Below the pieces are notes generated by a model, which was given only the letters and a program-made list of their open reading frames with translations, did not search any database and was not told the origin of the DNA. The position numbers and the translations under genes were made by a program. Below, piece by piece: positions 62,911 to 64,000 of a stretch of 64,000 nucleotides of DNA; position 1 is the stretch's first letter, and each line of letters begins with the position of its first letter. Origin of the DNA: Proteobacteria bacterium SG_bin4 (GTDB lineage: Bacteria > Pseudomonadota > Gammaproteobacteria > Burkholderiales > Nitrosomonadaceae); the NCBI GenBank assembly GCA_002083395.1, contig LWDH01000047.1, positions 1 to 64,000 on the forward strand, read 5' to 3'.

Positions 62911-63960
62911 GTGATTCCCTCGATCCCCAAAATCGAAATACCTCATGTTACTTCACCCTCAATAAAGCCTATTACACCGGTAACACCGGTATCAGCGCTT
63001 GCGCCTGTCTCGAGTGCAGTAAACGAATTTATACCAGGAGAAAAATATCAAGCTGTAATTGAAGCACGTTTATTAAACGGAAATTCGCAGGTTCTTGTGG
63101 CAGGCCAGCACCTACAAATGCGTTTACCTGAATACTTACAGCCAGGGCACAAGCTGGAACTCGTATTTAGCTCAAAAGAACCGAATTTAAAATTCTTACT
63201 TCTGAATGAATCCCAACCCGGTGCCGACAAAGATATATCAATCAGCACCACAGGCCGATTCCTTGGCAATCTTATACAAAATGTTTTGCAGCAAGCAGCA
63301 ACAAAACCATCTCTATTACAATCAATTCATTCTCCCGCCCTTAGTAGCTCAGCACCTATTCTGAGCGAAAATCTTATAAATAAGACTGAATTACCCGGTT
63401 TATTGCAAAAAGCAATTGTACAAAGTGGATTATTCTATGAATCACATCAAGCACAGTGGATCAATGGAGAAAACAAGCTTGAAAATTTGCAGCAAGAACC
63501 TCAAGGAAAACTAATGGTGTTATCAATGGATTCATCGCCAACTAAAACGGGAGTGACTGCAACTCTTAACTCTGATATACCCGTGCATAACCAGATAATT
63601 CCGTTAGTTCAACAGCAACTTAATACACTTGAAACAGGTCATCTGCTGTGGCGAGGGGAAGTTTGGCAAGGGCAATTAATGGAATGGGAAATTGATGAGC
63701 ATCCGCAAAACGATGACAATCGAAACGATAATGATCCCGCTGAGCAATGGCGAACGAAAATAAAACTATCAATGCCGCAGCTTGGTGAAATCATCGCCAC
63801 CATTGGATTCAATTCAAAAGGCATAAAAATTAGCTTGCAAACTTCTGAAGCTGATACCGCCAATCTCCTAAAAATCAATCAGGCGCCATTTACTACTGAT
63901 TTAAAATCGGCTGGATTGAATATTCAATCTGTTGAAGTTCAACACCATGGAACGGAATGA
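62911..63960 (+). CDS. fliK: Flagellar hook-length control protein, FliK-like
   Basis: The 349-residue protein has a Pro/Thr/Ser-rich start (about residues 1-40) and a C-terminal part containing LLWRGEVWQGQLMEWEIDEH and the ending LKSAGLNIQSVEV, consistent with the FliK C-terminal domain. The start is a GTG with a weak ribosome-binding site. FliK is secreted and sets hook length. It overlaps the next gene by 14 bp. Confidence 0.72.
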   Translation: MIPSIPKIEIPHVTSPSIKPITPVTPVSALAPVSSAVNEFIPGEKYQAVIEARLLNGNSQVLVAGQHLQMRLPEYLQPGHKLELVFSSKEPNLKFLLLNESQPGADKDISISTTGRFLGNLIQNVLQQAATKPSLLQSIHSPALSSSAPILSENLINKTELPGLLQKAIVQSGLFYESHQAQWINGENKLENLQQEPQGKLMVLSMDSSPTKTGVTATLNSDIPVHNQIIPLVQQQLNTLETGHLLWRGEVWQGQLMEWEIDEHPQNDDNRNDNDPAEQWRTKIKLSMPQLGEIIATIGFNSKGIKISLQTSEADTANLLKINQAPFTTDLKSAGLNIQSVEVQHHGTE

Positions 63961-64000
63961 ATCACATCTAACCGCAGTTGCTCTTGCATACCGGGAGGGA
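63947..64000 (+). CDS. FlhB-like C-terminal domain protein, partial
   Basis: The frame from the ATG at 63947 is open to the window edge and reads MERNESHLTAVALAYREG. HLTAVALAYREG matches the start of FhlB/EscU-type proteins, the soluble cytoplasmic half of FlhB (usually AVALxYD..). It follows fliK in many beta- and gammaproteobacteria. Only 18 codons are visible. Confidence 0.6.
   Translation, partial: MERNESHLTAVALAYREG

Noticed and set aside
1..64000. CRISPR arrays, tRNA/rRNA genes, prophage genes, toxin-antitoxin pairs and known defence systems
   Set aside because: Both strands were read for direct-repeat arrays, cloverleaf-like sequences and signature domains; none could be supported.

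Overview
The window looks like a chromosomal segment of a betaproteobacterium, most plausibly a Nitrosomonas-type ammonia oxidizer or close relative. This is inferred from gene content (DUF3422, DUF2909, a FadE-type dehydrogenase, several PEP-CTERM proteins, a Gram-negative type 4 porin, a MtrA/MtrB-like conduit and the fliC-flaG-fliD-fliS-fliT-fliK order). No rRNA or tRNA gene was recognised, so the placement is not proven.

Layout. Positions 1-12.6 kb hold housekeeping genes: HI0933-family flavoprotein, miaA, a BON lipoprotein, dapD-dapC, ppx, sixA, a Lys-rich HhH protein, and acyl-CoA ligase and dehydrogenase genes. From 12.7 to 20 kb come a 143-bp MITE, a porin, two divergent PEP-CTERM genes and a diheme peroxidase-like cytochrome. 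From 19.6 to 25.9 kb are DUF3422, ald, an SDR, an ankyrin protein, tatD, queD and a radical SAM protein. From 26 to 37 kb is an envelope/polysaccharide-flavoured accessory region: two alginate-export-type porins, two PEP-CTERM proteins, two secreted amidohydrolases, a GH88-like glycosidase and two more MITE copies. From 36.5 to 45.7 kb are a hydrolase, an MFS transporter, an acyl-activating set (acyl-CoA dehydrogenase, adenylate-forming ligase, double-length CoA-transferase) and a sulfur-carrier relay (MoaD/ThiS-like, JAMM, MoeB-rhodanese). From 46 to 49.2 kb is a decaheme cytochrome/outer-membrane barrel pair of the MtrA-MtrB type. From 49 to 58 kb are a hydrolase, an LpxK-like protein, c-di-GMP-type signalling proteins and a two-component pair. 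From 58 to 64 kb is a flagellar filament operon starting with a good sigma-28 promoter.

The most interesting structure is regulatory. Six copies of a 17-bp palindrome (consensus about YGYGACAATWTRYCGCA) abut the -35 box of five promoters. These drive three PEP-CTERM genes, a secreted amidohydrolase and the decaheme conduit, which suggests one regulon for surface proteins and extracellular electron transfer. Two of the PEP-CTERM genes also share a long leader RNA that folds into at least three stems with compensatory changes and resembles a c-di-GMP-I (GEMM) riboswitch in part.

A 143-bp IS5-like MITE is present three times, each flanked by 4-bp YTAA duplications. With its duplication it adds exactly 49 codons, and one copy sits in frame inside the signal peptide of a porin gene.
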